Below are positions 16,456 through 25,085 of a stretch of 64,000 bases of DNA, one piece after another. Both the position numbers and the translations under genes were made by a program. The stretch is from [Clostridium] aminophilum. Its GTDB lineage: Bacteria > Bacillota > Clostridia > Lachnospirales > Lachnospiraceae. Where the stretch lies: positions 1 to 64,000 of the forward strand of contig NZ_FOIL01000005.1 of assembly GCF_900101295.1 (NCBI RefSeq), written 5' to 3'. Positions within the stretch are counted from its first letter, which is position 1; each line of letters opens with the position of its first letter. A model generated the notes under the pieces. That model saw nothing but the letters and a program-made list of their open reading frames with translations. It made no database searches and was not told the origin of the DNA.

Positions 16456-17448
16456 ATGTTAAGAGCGATGGACAGTGCAGTTGCAGGATTACGTTCTCAC
16501 CAGAACAAGCTGGATGTAGTCGGAAACAACATTTCAAACGTTAACACATTCGGCTTTAAGTCTCAGAACTACACTTTCAAGGATGCGATGTATCAGACAG
16601 CCAACGGATCCAGCGGCGGAAAAGCACCGACCGGTTCCGATGCGTCCGTAACCGGCGGCGTCGGCGGTACCAATGCAGCCCAGTTCGGTTACGGATCCAT
16701 GCAGGGAACCATCACAACCGATATGACGAGCTCCACTCCGAGCTATGTCGGCGGATTTAACGCAGCGATCAACGGTTCCGGTTTCTTTATCACAAAGTCC
16801 ACCGCGGACAAGATTGACCAGTCCGGTGCCACCACACAGGAGAACAGCGACAAGCTGAAAGCAGCGGCGATCTCCTACACCCGTGTGGGTCAGCTCTCTG
16901 TTGATGCAAACGGATATGTGGTTGATGCAAACGGAAACTATGTATTCGGTTTCCAGCCGGAGACACCGAACGCATCCGTTCCGAACTATGATGCGAACAA
17001 GAATAACCTCGTTGCACTCCGTGCTCCGCACGTAGAGGCAGAGGGCGGCGGTGATCCGACATACTCCTGGGATGAGCCGTCCCAGCTGAAATCCGTTTCC
17101 ATCGATAATGACGGAACCATCAAGGGAGTTATGGATGCAAACGGACAGGCGGCAACCGTTATCATCGGTAAAGTCGCAATCGCTTCCTTCCAGAACCAGG
17201 ACGGCCTTCTGAAGGCAGGAAACAATACCTTCACTGCAGCAGTCGGCGATAACACCGGTGTTGCGACAGCGACCATGCCGGGCGGATCCACTCCGACACT
17301 TCTTGCCGGATACCTTGAGGCTTCCAATGTCGATCTGGCAAAGGAATTTTCTGACATGATCACCACACAGAGAGGCTTCCAGGCCAACGCCAAGATGATT
17401 ACCGTCAGCGATCAGATTCTCGAAGAGCTGGTAAACATGAAGCGATAA
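16456..17448 (+). CDS. flgE: Flagellar hook protein FlgE
   Basis: 330 residues. The N-terminal axial motif MLRAMDSAVAGLRSHQNKLDVVGNNISNVNTFGFK and the C-terminal YLEASNVDLAKEFSDMITTQRGFQANAKMI are diagnostic of rod/hook proteins; the size, position after flgD and central domain (INGSGFFI, YTRVGQLSVDANGYVVD) fit the hook subunit. It polymerises into the universal joint between rod and filament. A strong AAGGAG precedes the ATG, and the gene has 180 bp of leader with a candidate promoter, consistent with the need for many copies. Confidence 0.92.
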   Translation: MLRAMDSAVAGLRSHQNKLDVVGNNISNVNTFGFKSQNYTFKDAMYQTANGSSGGKAPTGSDASVTGGVGGTNAAQFGYGSMQGTITTDMTSSTPSYVGGFNAAINGSGFFITKSTADKIDQSGATTQENSDKLKAAAISYTRVGQLSVDANGYVVDANGNYVFGFQPETPNASVPNYDANKNNLVALRAPHVEAEGGGDPTYSWDEPSQLKSVSIDNDGTIKGVMDANGQAATVIIGKVAIASFQNQDGLLKAGNNTFTAAVGDNTGVATATMPGGSTPTLLAGYLEASNVDLAKEFSDMITTQRGFQANAKMITVSDQILEELVNMKR

Positions 17449-17502
17449 AAAAGATTTATAATATTTCTGTTGACGTCGATTTTTTTAGAAGGAACGTATA
17501 GT

Positions 17503-17712
17503 ATGATTAGGCTGACAAGACTGAATGGCGAACCGATCATCCTGAATTATCTTCAGATTCTTTATTTTGAGGAGATTCCGGAGACAAAGGTAAAACTCGC
17601 CAACGGAGACTATTATCTGGTAAAAGACAGTGTAGAATCGATCAAACAGCAGGTGCTTGCGTTTCTGCACGATGTCATTTCATTTGACAGCAAAGAAAAA
17701 GTTACTCTTTGA
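17503..17712 (+). CDS. flbD: Flagellar FlbD family protein
   Basis: The 69-residue protein matches the FlbD family found in Firmicutes and spirochaete fla operons: MIRLTRLNGEPIILNYLQILYFEEIPETKVKLANGDYYLV. This is not the Caulobacter regulator of the same name. Its role is unknown; it is always found between hook and motor genes, as here between flgE and motA. ATG 17503 has AGAAGGAA upstream; an upstream in-frame TTG adds an unconserved stretch. Confidence 0.88.
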   Translation: MIRLTRLNGEPIILNYLQILYFEEIPETKVKLANGDYYLVKDSVESIKQQVLAFLHDVISFDSKEKVTL

Positions 17713-17737
17713 ATCTGACTGAATCTGGGGATGGAAC

Positions 17738-18541
17738 ATGGATTTAACGACACTAATTGGATGGATCCTCGCTGCGGTACTGATTGTCAACGGTATCGGT
17801 GTTGACAAGCTTGGAAACTTCTTCGATATGCCGAGCCTTCTGATCGTAGTCGGAGGTACGATTGCAGGTCTTGTTGCCTGCTATCCCTTCCGAATACTGA
17901 AGGATATTCCGAAGCATATCGGTATCTGCTTTCGAGGAAAGAAATACAATATTCCGAAGACGGTCGATCAGATTATTGACCTGGCGATGATTGCAAGACA
18001 GAATGGTCTTCTCGCTCTGGAAGAAAAAGCGGAGGAGATTAAGGAACCGTTTTTTAAGTCAGCGGTTCTTTTGATCGTTGACGCGAACGATCCGGATAAG
18101 GTCCGGGCCGTATTGGAACGTCAGGTTGAGGATATGATGAGCCGTCACGAGATTGCCAAGGGACTTTACGTCAAGGGTTCCGCTCTTGCACCGGCCTTCG
18201 GTATGATCGGTACTCTGGTAGGTCTGATCAACATGCTGAAGGGCATGGACCTGTCCGGAAGCGGCGGCGCCAGCACTCTTGGTCAGGATATGGGTGTCGC
18301 GCTGATCACAACATTCTACGGTTCCGCCTTTTCCAATATCATTTTCCACCCGATCGCTCAGAAGCTTGGCGTTCGTGAAGATGAAGAAATCCTTTATGAC
18401 ACGACGGTCATTGAAGGCGTTCTGGCGATTCAGGCAGGAGAAAATCCGAAGTCTATTCGCGAACATCTTCTTGCTTCGCTGCCGCAGTCGGTTCAGAAGA
18501 AGCTGATGAAGAATGCCGGCGACGGAGGAGGAGAAGGCTGA
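17738..18541 (+). CDS. motA: Flagellar motor stator protein MotA
   Basis: The 267-residue inner-membrane protein has four hydrophobic spans (about 3-20, 34-52, 150-172, 184-204) and the large cytoplasmic loop that pushes on FliG. Conserved points are SLLIVVGGTIAGLVACYPF near the second span, KSAVLLIVD in the loop, and the Pro-containing PAFGMIGTLVGLINML in span 3. With MotB it forms a 5:2 ion channel. Its stop overlaps the motB start (TGATG), so the two are translationally coupled. Confidence 0.95.
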   Translation: MDLTTLIGWILAAVLIVNGIGVDKLGNFFDMPSLLIVVGGTIAGLVACYPFRILKDIPKHIGICFRGKKYNIPKTVDQIIDLAMIARQNGLLALEEKAEEIKEPFFKSAVLLIVDANDPDKVRAVLERQVEDMMSRHEIAKGLYVKGSALAPAFGMIGTLVGLINMLKGMDLSGSGGASTLGQDMGVALITTFYGSAFSNIIFHPIAQKLGVREDEEILYDTTVIEGVLAIQAGENPKSIREHLLASLPQSVQKKLMKNAGDGGGEG

Positions 18542-19464
18542 TGAAGAAAAAAGGAGGAGGCGAAGACGGCGGCGGTAACTGGATGGACACGTATGGTGAC
18601 CTGGTTACCCTGCTTCTGACATTCTTCGTTTTGCTTTATTCGATGTCCAGTGTGGACAGCAAAAAATGGGATATCTTCGTACGAAGCATTTACCCGGACG
18701 GAAAAACACCGAGTGAAAAAGCCGCATCACAGACTCCGCTGATTGTTGACAGTGAGGCGGAGAAGGCGGATGAGACAACCGAGACACAGGCGGATCCTGC
18801 CGGTGACCCGGTAGCTCCGGAGAATGAGATTCCGGACAGCGAAGATCTCTATATTCAGATCGCCGCTGCGCTTCAGCAGGCCGGAGTTTCCGATGTTACG
18901 GTAACCGGCGGCGAAGATTATACCTTTGTTGTATTTAAAGATAAGGCTTTCTTCGGCGGAGACAGCTCCGTGCTGACCGACCAGGGAAAGCATATTTTGG
19001 ATATTTTCTGCGACACTATCAAAGATTCAAATGACGCGATCTCGCAGATGAACATTATGGGGCACACGGCAAAAGCGAATCCGAATCAGGATAACAGCGT
19101 CCGCGGTGACCGGATGCTTTCGGGTATGAGAGCGTCGGAAGTTTGTATCTATATTCAGGAGAAGGGAATTGTCGATCCGGACAAGCTGGTCAGCATTGGC
19201 TTTGGTCAGTACCGTCCGCTCGAACCCAACGACACACCGGAAGGTAGGGCTTCCAACCGTCGCGTAGAAATCCTGATTATTGATAAAGATGCGAAGGAAC
19301 GCAGCATCGAAGATTACTACAAAGAGATTCAGGACAACATCAACGGCGATACTACCGTTATCCTGCGGGAGGATGGATCGTATGCAAATCAGGCGGCTCA
19401 GGGCGCTGATGCAGGTGTGGTTGATGGCGCCGCTCCCGCGGTGGAACCTGTACCCGGTAACTGA
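18541..19464 (+). CDS. motB: Flagellar motor stator protein MotB
   Basis: 307 residues with one membrane span (about 20-38) carrying the ion-binding Asp in MDTYGDLVTLLLTFFVLLYSMS, a plug/linker region and a C-terminal OmpA-like peptidoglycan-binding domain (about 130-245, NIMGHTAK...SIGFGQYRPL...NRRVEILI). It anchors the stator to the wall. The Gly-rich N-terminus and an Ala/Pro-rich tail are variable parts. Ion type (H+ or Na+) cannot be decided with confidence. fliL, which usually follows motB, is missing; fliM is next. Confidence 0.95.
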   Translation: MKKKGGGEDGGGNWMDTYGDLVTLLLTFFVLLYSMSSVDSKKWDIFVRSIYPDGKTPSEKAASQTPLIVDSEAEKADETTETQADPAGDPVAPENEIPDSEDLYIQIAAALQQAGVSDVTVTGGEDYTFVVFKDKAFFGGDSSVLTDQGKHILDIFCDTIKDSNDAISQMNIMGHTAKANPNQDNSVRGDRMLSGMRASEVCIYIQEKGIVDPDKLVSIGFGQYRPLEPNDTPEGRASNRRVEILIIDKDAKERSIEDYYKEIQDNINGDTTVILREDGSYANQAAQGADAGVVDGAAPAVEPVPGN

Positions 19465-19501
19465 TCGATGCAGAACAGCTTTCAAGTGGGGTGTTTAGCA
19501 A

Positions 19502-20620
19502 ATGGCAGATGTACTGTCGCAGAGCCAGATTGACGAACTGCTGAAATCGATGGCCGGCGCAGCGCCGGAGGAAAAAAGCGCTCCTGAAGAGGCAAAACCA
19601 GCCGAGAAAAAGGAAGAGCTGAATAAATACGATTTCTACAGTCCTCGTAAATTCACAAAAGAGAAGATTAAGCTTCTGCGGAGTATCTTTGAGAACTATG
19701 CGCGAATCCTGACCTCTCAGGTAAACGGATTGTTCCGCGTGATGACCGATATTACGGTTATTGAGCTCAGAGAGACCCGATATTATGAATATGTCAACAG
19801 CTTCCATGAGAATGACTGTATGACAATTGTAGACACATATGTCCCGGAGATGGGAAAAAACAACATTCCAATGATGTTCTATATAACTCCGGGACTGATC
19901 ATCATTCTGATCAATCACATGTTGGGCGGCGGAGATCAGATCATTCAGGTTGATGACGATTACCGCTATACCGATGTTGAGATGGCGCTCTATAAGAGAG
20001 CGCTGGAATACATCATCCACGCGATGAATGACGGATTTTCGAATTACATCAATGTCGATTTCCGGATGCAGCGTGTGGAAGAGAACCCGTCCATGCAGCA
20101 GGAAGTCGGACTCGACGAGACGGTCGTTATGATTGTTCTGAACGTCGATGTTTCCGGTCTCGCAGCAGAAAAGATCCGGATCTGTATTCCGGGTACGCTG
20201 CTCGAGCATATCTTCCGCGTGATTGATAACCGCAAACATCTTGCACGAGGTTTTGCGTACGAGAACAACACCGATACCATTATGGAACACCTGAAGGGAA
20301 GCACCTTCCCGATGACGGCGCAACTTGGTGTTGTGAAACTCGACATATCCGATCTCTATCACCTTCAGGTTGGTGATGTGATCGATATGAATAAACCGAA
20401 AGACAGTACGGTTCGTCTGTTTGTCGGAAGACAGCCATGGTTCCACGGAACGATGGGTGTCTATAAAAAGAACATTTCCGTCTCCATCACGGACCTGATC
20501 ACCGATCAGAAGCTTGATGATGAGGAAACCGAGGAGGAAGAGGGAACCATCGCTGAAGTGATCAAGGCTGTCGAAGAGTCACCGGAGATCGCGGAAAGCA
20601 CAGCAGACACAGAAGGATGA
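19502..20620 (+). CDS. fliM: Flagellar motor switch protein FliM
   Basis: 372 residues. The N-terminus ADVLSQSQIDELLKSM is the CheY-P binding peptide; the middle domain is CheC-like (about 60-240) and the C-terminal SpoA/FliN-like domain (about 270-345) contains VVKLDISDLYHLQVGDVIDMN. A Glu-rich tail closes the protein. FliM forms the C-ring with FliG and FliY and sets rotation direction. It is followed by cheY, its ligand. Confidence 0.95.
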   Translation: MADVLSQSQIDELLKSMAGAAPEEKSAPEEAKPAEKKEELNKYDFYSPRKFTKEKIKLLRSIFENYARILTSQVNGLFRVMTDITVIELRETRYYEYVNSFHENDCMTIVDTYVPEMGKNNIPMMFYITPGLIIILINHMLGGGDQIIQVDDDYRYTDVEMALYKRALEYIIHAMNDGFSNYINVDFRMQRVEENPSMQQEVGLDETVVMIVLNVDVSGLAAEKIRICIPGTLLEHIFRVIDNRKHLARGFAYENNTDTIMEHLKGSTFPMTAQLGVVKLDISDLYHLQVGDVIDMNKPKDSTVRLFVGRQPWFHGTMGVYKKNISVSITDLITDQKLDDEETEEEEGTIAEVIKAVEESPEIAESTADTEG

Positions 20621-20674
20621 TTTCTGACGTAACCCGTCAGAGAAAATAACTATCAAACAATTGAGGAGATTATT

Positions 20675-21043
20675 ATGGCTAAGATTATGCTTGTTGACGA
20701 CGCTGCATTCATGCGCATGATGGTGAAGAACTCTCTCACCAAAGGTGGTTTCGCGGACTGTGAATATGTAGAGGCACAGGACGGAGCGGAAGCTGTACGT
20801 AAGTATGACGAGGAGAATCCGGATCTGGTAATCATGGACATCACCATGCCGAACATGGACGGACTTCAGGCACTGAAGAAGATCCGTGAGGCTCATCCGG
20901 ACGCAAAGGTTGTTATGTGTACCGCGATGGGACAGGAGTCCATGGTTGTCGATGCAATCAAATCCGGTGCAAAAGATTTCGTTGTAAAGCCGTTCAATGC
21001 GGAGAGAATTACTCAGACCGTAAAAACAATTCTGGGAATGTAA
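20675..21043 (+). CDS. cheY: Chemotaxis response regulator CheY
   Basis: A stand-alone 122-residue receiver with the acidic pocket D9-D10, phospho-acceptor D55 in VIMDITMPNMDG, T83 in MCTAMGQ and K105 in FVVKPF. Phosphorylated by CheA, it binds FliM. CheA is not in this window, so the kinase is encoded elsewhere; three likely CheY-P signal-termination or adaptor proteins (FliY, CheC, CheV) are in the same array. Confidence 0.95.
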   Translation: MAKIMLVDDAAFMRMMVKNSLTKGGFADCEYVEAQDGAEAVRKYDEENPDLVIMDITMPNMDGLQALKKIREAHPDAKVVMCTAMGQESMVVDAIKSGAKDFVVKPFNAERITQTVKTILGM

Positions 21044-21075
21044 TCATTAATTAGGACTCAAAAAGGAGAATGGGG

Positions 21076-21528
21076 ATGTCTTTTTTAGGTTCGTTTGATA
21101 TTAGTGCATCGGGTATGAGTGCCCAGCGTCTTCGTATGGATATCGCTGCGGAGAATATCGCCAATGTCGATACCACTCGTACCGAGGCCGGCGGTGCATA
21201 CCGCCGCAAAGATGTAGTATTCCAGAGTTATGGAGACAACAGTTTCAAAGATGCCCTGAAAAATGCTGCAAAAGGCAATGGATATGTAGCCAAGCGTACG
21301 CCGGGGGTTCGTGTTTCGAATATCATCGAAGACGACCGCGAGCTGAAGCGAGTATACAATCCGTCCCATCCGGATGCAGATGCAGACGGATATGTGGAAA
21401 TGCCAAACGTCGATGTCCTGAAAGAGACGGTGGACAGTATGTCCGCCACCAGATCTTATGAGGCTAATGTCACTGCTCTCAATGCTATGAAAGCGATGGC
21501 TCAGAAGGCGCTGGAAATCGGGAAATAA
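21076..21528 (+). CDS. flgC: Flagellar basal-body rod protein FlgC (displaced)
   Basis: 150 residues with the rod-protein N-terminus FLGSFDISASGMSAQRLRMDIAAENIANV and the C-terminal MPNVDVLKETVDSMSATRSYEANVTALNA; FlgC is the only rod protein of this size with VxMPNVD. It builds the proximal rod with FlgB. ATG 21076 is chosen because AAGGAG lies 8 nt before it; ATG 21070 is too close. The usual flgB-flgC-fliE order is broken: flgC is 13 kb after fliE, between cheY and fliY. Confidence 0.92.
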   Translation: MSFLGSFDISASGMSAQRLRMDIAAENIANVDTTRTEAGGAYRRKDVVFQSYGDNSFKDALKNAAKGNGYVAKRTPGVRVSNIIEDDRELKRVYNPSHPDADADGYVEMPNVDVLKETVDSMSATRSYEANVTALNAMKAMAQKALEIGK

Positions 21529-21550
21529 TCACGTATAAGGGGAGTAACAG

Positions 21551-23023
21551 ATGGCATCAGCGAATTTTAATCCAATGGAAATCGACGCGATCGGCGAGAT
21601 CATGAATATCAGCCTGGGCGCGTCGGCGACCGCCTTGTCCACCATGCTTGGGGCAAAGGTTAATATTACGACACCGATTGTCAAGATTCAGAACGCCCAG
21701 CAGTTTGAGTTCAGAGAACTTGAACCGGCTGTCGGCGTTGAGATCTCGTATACCGTAGGTCTGGACGGAAACAACGTCATGATGTTCAGCCGGAATGATG
21801 TCCGCATTATTGTAGGGATGATGATGGGCATGGAGATTCCGGAAGATGAGTTCGAGATGGATGAGATGAACGAGTCTGCCATCCGCGAAGTCATGAACCA
21901 GATGATGGGTTCCTCCGCGACAGCGATGTCCGAGTTCCTTGGAAAAACGGTTGATATCTCTACACCGAGATCCTTCGAAGTTCCGAATGAGAAGGAATTC
22001 AAGGAGAGATATTTTCCGGGAGAAGAGGAACAGGTCGTTGTACGCTTTGACCTTGAAATTGAAGAAAAACTGCAGAGCCAGTTCATCAACCTGATGTCCA
22101 CATCGCTCGTGAAGAAGCTGTTAAAGCCGTTCGCCGAGCAGTATGGACTGGATCTCGGAGAAACCGCGGAATCCGAAGAGGCTGCTCCGGAAAGCGCGGC
22201 CCCGGCTCCGGAGCCCGCGGCACCGGCGGCAGAAGCACCGGCAGCGGAAGCAGCACCGGCACCGAGTCCGGCACCGGCAGCGGAGCCTGCTCCGGCAGGA
22301 GTTTCCGAAGGCTCCGGAAAGCTTGATCAGGCAGCGGCAGATGAACTTTTAAAGAGTCTTCTCGCCGGTACAGCTGCCGATCCGGGTGTGGCAGCGGAAC
22401 CTGCTCCGGCACCGAGTCCGGCACCGGCAGCGGAAGCAGCACCGGCACCAAGCCCGGCTCCGGTTCCGACGGTAGCGGAAACAGCACCGCCGCCAAGTCC
22501 GGCACCGGCTCCGATCCCGCAGGCTCCGGCGGCGGCAGTAATGCCGCAGCAACCGGTTTATGCGGCAGGACCGGATCCGATGACACTGCAGATTCTGAAT
22601 CAGATGCAGCAGTCTCAGACGCAGATGATCGAGCTGATGAAACAGATGCAGGAAGACCGCCGCAGAGATGCGGAAAGACCGGCGCCGCAGCGTGACAGTA
22701 TGCTCGTCACTCCGATGAATCCGCAGCAGTACAATGATATTCCGGCGAATTCCGGAGAGATAGAGGCAAACCGCCAGATGCTGATGAAAGTTCCGCTGGA
22801 GATTTCGGTTGAAATCGGCAGAACACGCAAGCTGGTAAGCGATATCCTCGAGTATACGCAGGGTTCGCTGGTTGTCCTTGACAAGATGGCCGGTGAGCAG
22901 GCGGATCTCTATGTAAACGGCGAGTGCATCGCCCACGGAGACATCGTAGTTGTGGAAGATAACTTCGGTATCCGTATCACGGAGATCCTCCGGAAAGATA
23001 TCAATGCAGAGATTCTCGGATGA
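21551..23023 (+). CDS. fliY: Flagellar motor switch phosphatase FliY (FliN-containing)
   Basis: 490 residues in three parts. A CheC-like phosphatase domain (about 1-195) has both active sites: E17-x2-N20 in IGEIMNISLGA and a second set in ESAIREVMNQMMG. A long Ala/Pro/Glu linker (about 200-345) has repeated PAPSPAPAAE units. The C-terminal FliN/SpoA domain (about 400-485) has VEIGRTRKLVSDILEYTQGSLVVLD. FliY dephosphorylates CheY-P at the C-ring and replaces FliN. The linker is longer than in Bacillus FliY (whole protein about 380). Its stop overlaps fliO (ATGA). Confidence 0.93.
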   Translation: MASANFNPMEIDAIGEIMNISLGASATALSTMLGAKVNITTPIVKIQNAQQFEFRELEPAVGVEISYTVGLDGNNVMMFSRNDVRIIVGMMMGMEIPEDEFEMDEMNESAIREVMNQMMGSSATAMSEFLGKTVDISTPRSFEVPNEKEFKERYFPGEEEQVVVRFDLEIEEKLQSQFINLMSTSLVKKLLKPFAEQYGLDLGETAESEEAAPESAAPAPEPAAPAAEAPAAEAAPAPSPAPAAEPAPAGVSEGSGKLDQAAADELLKSLLAGTAADPGVAAEPAPAPSPAPAAEAAPAPSPAPVPTVAETAPPPSPAPAPIPQAPAAAVMPQQPVYAAGPDPMTLQILNQMQQSQTQMIELMKQMQEDRRRDAERPAPQRDSMLVTPMNPQQYNDIPANSGEIEANRQMLMKVPLEISVEIGRTRKLVSDILEYTQGSLVVLDKMAGEQADLYVNGECIAHGDIVVVEDNFGIRITEILRKDINAEILG

Positions 23024-23373
23024 ATGATTTAATATCGATCGTTTCCGGAATTCTGGTGTTGATCCTGATTCTGCTGATGGCATATTTTGCCAGCAGATTC
23101 CTCGGGAAAAACTACATGAGGAGTATCGGAAACGGCCATATGAGAATTATTGATCAGTTTGCGATCGGTCAGGACCGGTCGCTGCTGATCATTAAGATTA
23201 AAGAAAAATACTATCTGATCGGTTCGGCACCGGGCGGCATCCAGATGCTGACGGAGCTTGAGGGCGAGTTTGAAGAGCAGGACAGAGTAGGGACTTCCGG
23301 CTCGGAGAGCTTTGCGCAGTATATCAAACGATATCGCGATCAGCTCGAAAAGGGAAAGGACCACAGTAAATAA
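23020..23373 (+). CDS. fliO: Flagellar export protein FliO
   Basis: 117 residues: an N-terminal membrane span (about 7-26, IVSGILVLILILLMAYFASRF), then a short cytoplasmic beta domain containing MRIIDQFAIGQDRSLLIIKIKEKYYLIGSAPGGIQML, the FliO/FliZ family signature. It assists assembly of the FliP ring of the export gate. ATG overlaps the fliY stop, and its own stop overlaps the fliP start by one base, so the three are coupled. Confidence 0.88.
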   Translation: MNDLISIVSGILVLILILLMAYFASRFLGKNYMRSIGNGHMRIIDQFAIGQDRSLLIIKIKEKYYLIGSAPGGIQMLTELEGEFEEQDRVGTSGSESFAQYIKRYRDQLEKGKDHSK

Positions 23374-24029
23374 TGGGGAGTTTACTGACAGAGTTAAACG
23401 GCGGTAATGTACCGTCCCTTGAACTTGTCTATACGATTACACTGGTAGCGTTACTGCCATCGATCGTCATTATGATGACGTCTTATACCAGAACGATCAT
23501 CATCCTTTCATTTACAAGAAACGCGATGGGAGTGCAGCAGACACCTCCGAATATGGTGCTTGCAGGAATTGCACTCTTTTTGACGTTGTTTATAATGTCC
23601 CCCACTATCAAGGAAATCAACGAAACTGCCTACCAGCCCTACAAGGCCAGGGAGATCACGCAGGATGAGGCTATCAGCCGAATGGCTGTTCCGATGAAAG
23701 AATTCATGCTCAGGAACACGGAGCGCGCAACACTGGAGCGTTTCGTTGATATGGCCGGAATCGATCATCAGGAGAACGTTACGGATTATCCTCTGACGGT
23801 GGTAACACCTGCCTTTATGACTTCCGAACTGAAACGGGGGTTTATGGCAGGTTTCTTGCTTTATCTCCCATTTCTTCTGATTGACATCGTCGTGTCCACA
23901 ACGCTGATGGCGATGGGTATGGTAATGCTGCCGCCGACGATGGTATCGATGCCGTTCAAACTTCTGCTGTTTATTACGATGAACGGATGGGAACTTCTGT
24001 TTACCAACATCGTCCAAAGTTTCCGATAG
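23373..24029 (+). CDS. fliP: Flagellar export gate protein FliP
   Basis: 218 residues, four membrane helices. Conserved features include SIVIMMTSYTRTIIILSFTRNAMGVQQTPPN near 30-60 and the C-terminal PAFMTSELKRGFMAGFLLYLPFLLIDIVVSTTLMAMGMVMLPP. FliP pentamer with FliQ and FliR forms the export pore. There is no clear cleavable signal peptide of the enterobacterial type; the N-terminus is short. It is first of fliP-fliQ-fliR in the universal order. Confidence 0.96.
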   Translation: MGSLLTELNGGNVPSLELVYTITLVALLPSIVIMMTSYTRTIIILSFTRNAMGVQQTPPNMVLAGIALFLTLFIMSPTIKEINETAYQPYKAREITQDEAISRMAVPMKEFMLRNTERATLERFVDMAGIDHQENVTDYPLTVVTPAFMTSELKRGFMAGFLLYLPFLLIDIVVSTTLMAMGMVMLPPTMVSMPFKLLLFITMNGWELLFTNIVQSFR

Positions 24030-24041
24030 GAGGACAAAGCT

Positions 24042-24305
24042 ATGAGTAGTGGGGATGCATTGGATATCATGTACCAGACCTTTCGTCTGGCGGCGGAGAT
24101 CGCGCTTCCGCTTCTTCTGGTCAGTCTGATCGTGGGAATCATCATCGCACTTTTTTCCGCAGCGACGCAGATTAACGAGCAGACACTGACCTTTGTGCCG
24201 AAACTGATCGCGATCGGTCTGATCCTTGCTGTTCTGGGCAGTACGATTCTTGCCAAAATGCAGGATTTTGCCACCATGGTATTCTCAATGATCGCGACGG
24301 GGTGA
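24042..24305 (+). CDS. fliQ: Flagellar export gate protein FliQ
   Basis: 87 residues with two hydrophobic helices (about 17-40 and 50-72). ISLIVGIIIALFSAATQINEQTLTFVPKLIA-like sequence is the family hallmark. Four FliQ subunits wrap the FliP5-FliR1 pore. A good AGGAGG precedes the ATG; fliR begins 4 bp after the stop. Confidence 0.95.
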   Translation: MSSGDALDIMYQTFRLAAEIALPLLLVSLIVGIIIALFSAATQINEQTLTFVPKLIAIGLILAVLGSTILAKMQDFATMVFSMIATG

Positions 24306-24309
24306 TACG

Positions 24310-25059
24310 ATGCTTCTGCTCTTTTTGCTGATTGTCATGAGAATGAGCGGAGCGCTGGCATTCAATTCTCTGTGGGCCAGAAGCGAGATGCCGTCGTTGA
24401 TGAAGGGGATGTTCATTCTGATGCTGAGCATCATGATGTATACCTGGATCGGCGGACCGACAGAGTATGAGGTCACCAGTCTTGTGGATGCCGGAATCCT
24501 GATGATCCGCGAGATGATTGTCGGATTTGCCCTTGGATTCGGGATGGAACTTTCGTTTATGATCGTGCGTTTTGCCACATCGATCATGGATTTTTCCATG
24601 GGTCTGAATATGGCGCAGATCTACGATCCGCAGACGAATTCTCAGTCTTCGCTGACCGCCTCTCTGTATGTTGCATTTATGATGTTGCTCTTTTTTACAT
24701 CTGATGCGCATCTGAAGTTTTTTGAGATTCTGTTTCGCACCGCGGAGACGATTCCGTTTGGAACGCCGGAAATCTCCGGAAAACTGATCAACTTTCTCCT
24801 GAAGACGTTCAGCGATTGTATTATCATGGGGCTTCAGTTCGCATTTCCCATCATTGCGATTGAGCTTCTGACGGAGGTGGCACTCGGAATCCTGATGAGA
24901 GTCATTCCGCAGATCAATATGTTCAGCATCAACTTTCAGATGAAGATCATTGTTGGATTAGCCATGCTGGTTTTTCTGTACAACCCGATGTCCGACATGC
25001 TGGTTCAGATCATGAAGCAGATGATCGATAATCTGGAAAAAATTGCAGCGATGCTTTGA
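24310..25059 (+). CDS. fliR: Flagellar export gate protein FliR
   Basis: 249 residues with about five to six membrane helices. Family features are RMSGALAFNSLWARSEMP near the start, VGFALGFGMELSFMIVRFATSIMDFSMGLNMAQIYDP in the middle and EVALGILMRVIPQINMFSINFQMKIIVGL near the end. One FliR completes the FliPQR pore and contacts FlhB. It is not fused to FlhB, unlike in some clostridia, where a FliR-FlhB fusion occurs. Confidence 0.95.
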   Translation: MLLLFLLIVMRMSGALAFNSLWARSEMPSLMKGMFILMLSIMMYTWIGGPTEYEVTSLVDAGILMIREMIVGFALGFGMELSFMIVRFATSIMDFSMGLNMAQIYDPQTNSQSSLTASLYVAFMMLLFFTSDAHLKFFEILFRTAETIPFGTPEISGKLINFLLKTFSDCIIMGLQFAFPIIAIELLTEVALGILMRVIPQINMFSINFQMKIIVGLAMLVFLYNPMSDMLVQIMKQMIDNLEKIAAML

Positions 25060-25085
25060 TCGCCCGCCCCGGGAAAGGATAGGTT

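Noticed and set aside
22200-22560. Repetitive GC-rich stretch as a possible repeat array
   Set aside because: It is the in-frame Ala/Pro linker of FliY, not a DNA repeat or CRISPR. No CRISPR array was seen anywhere in the window.
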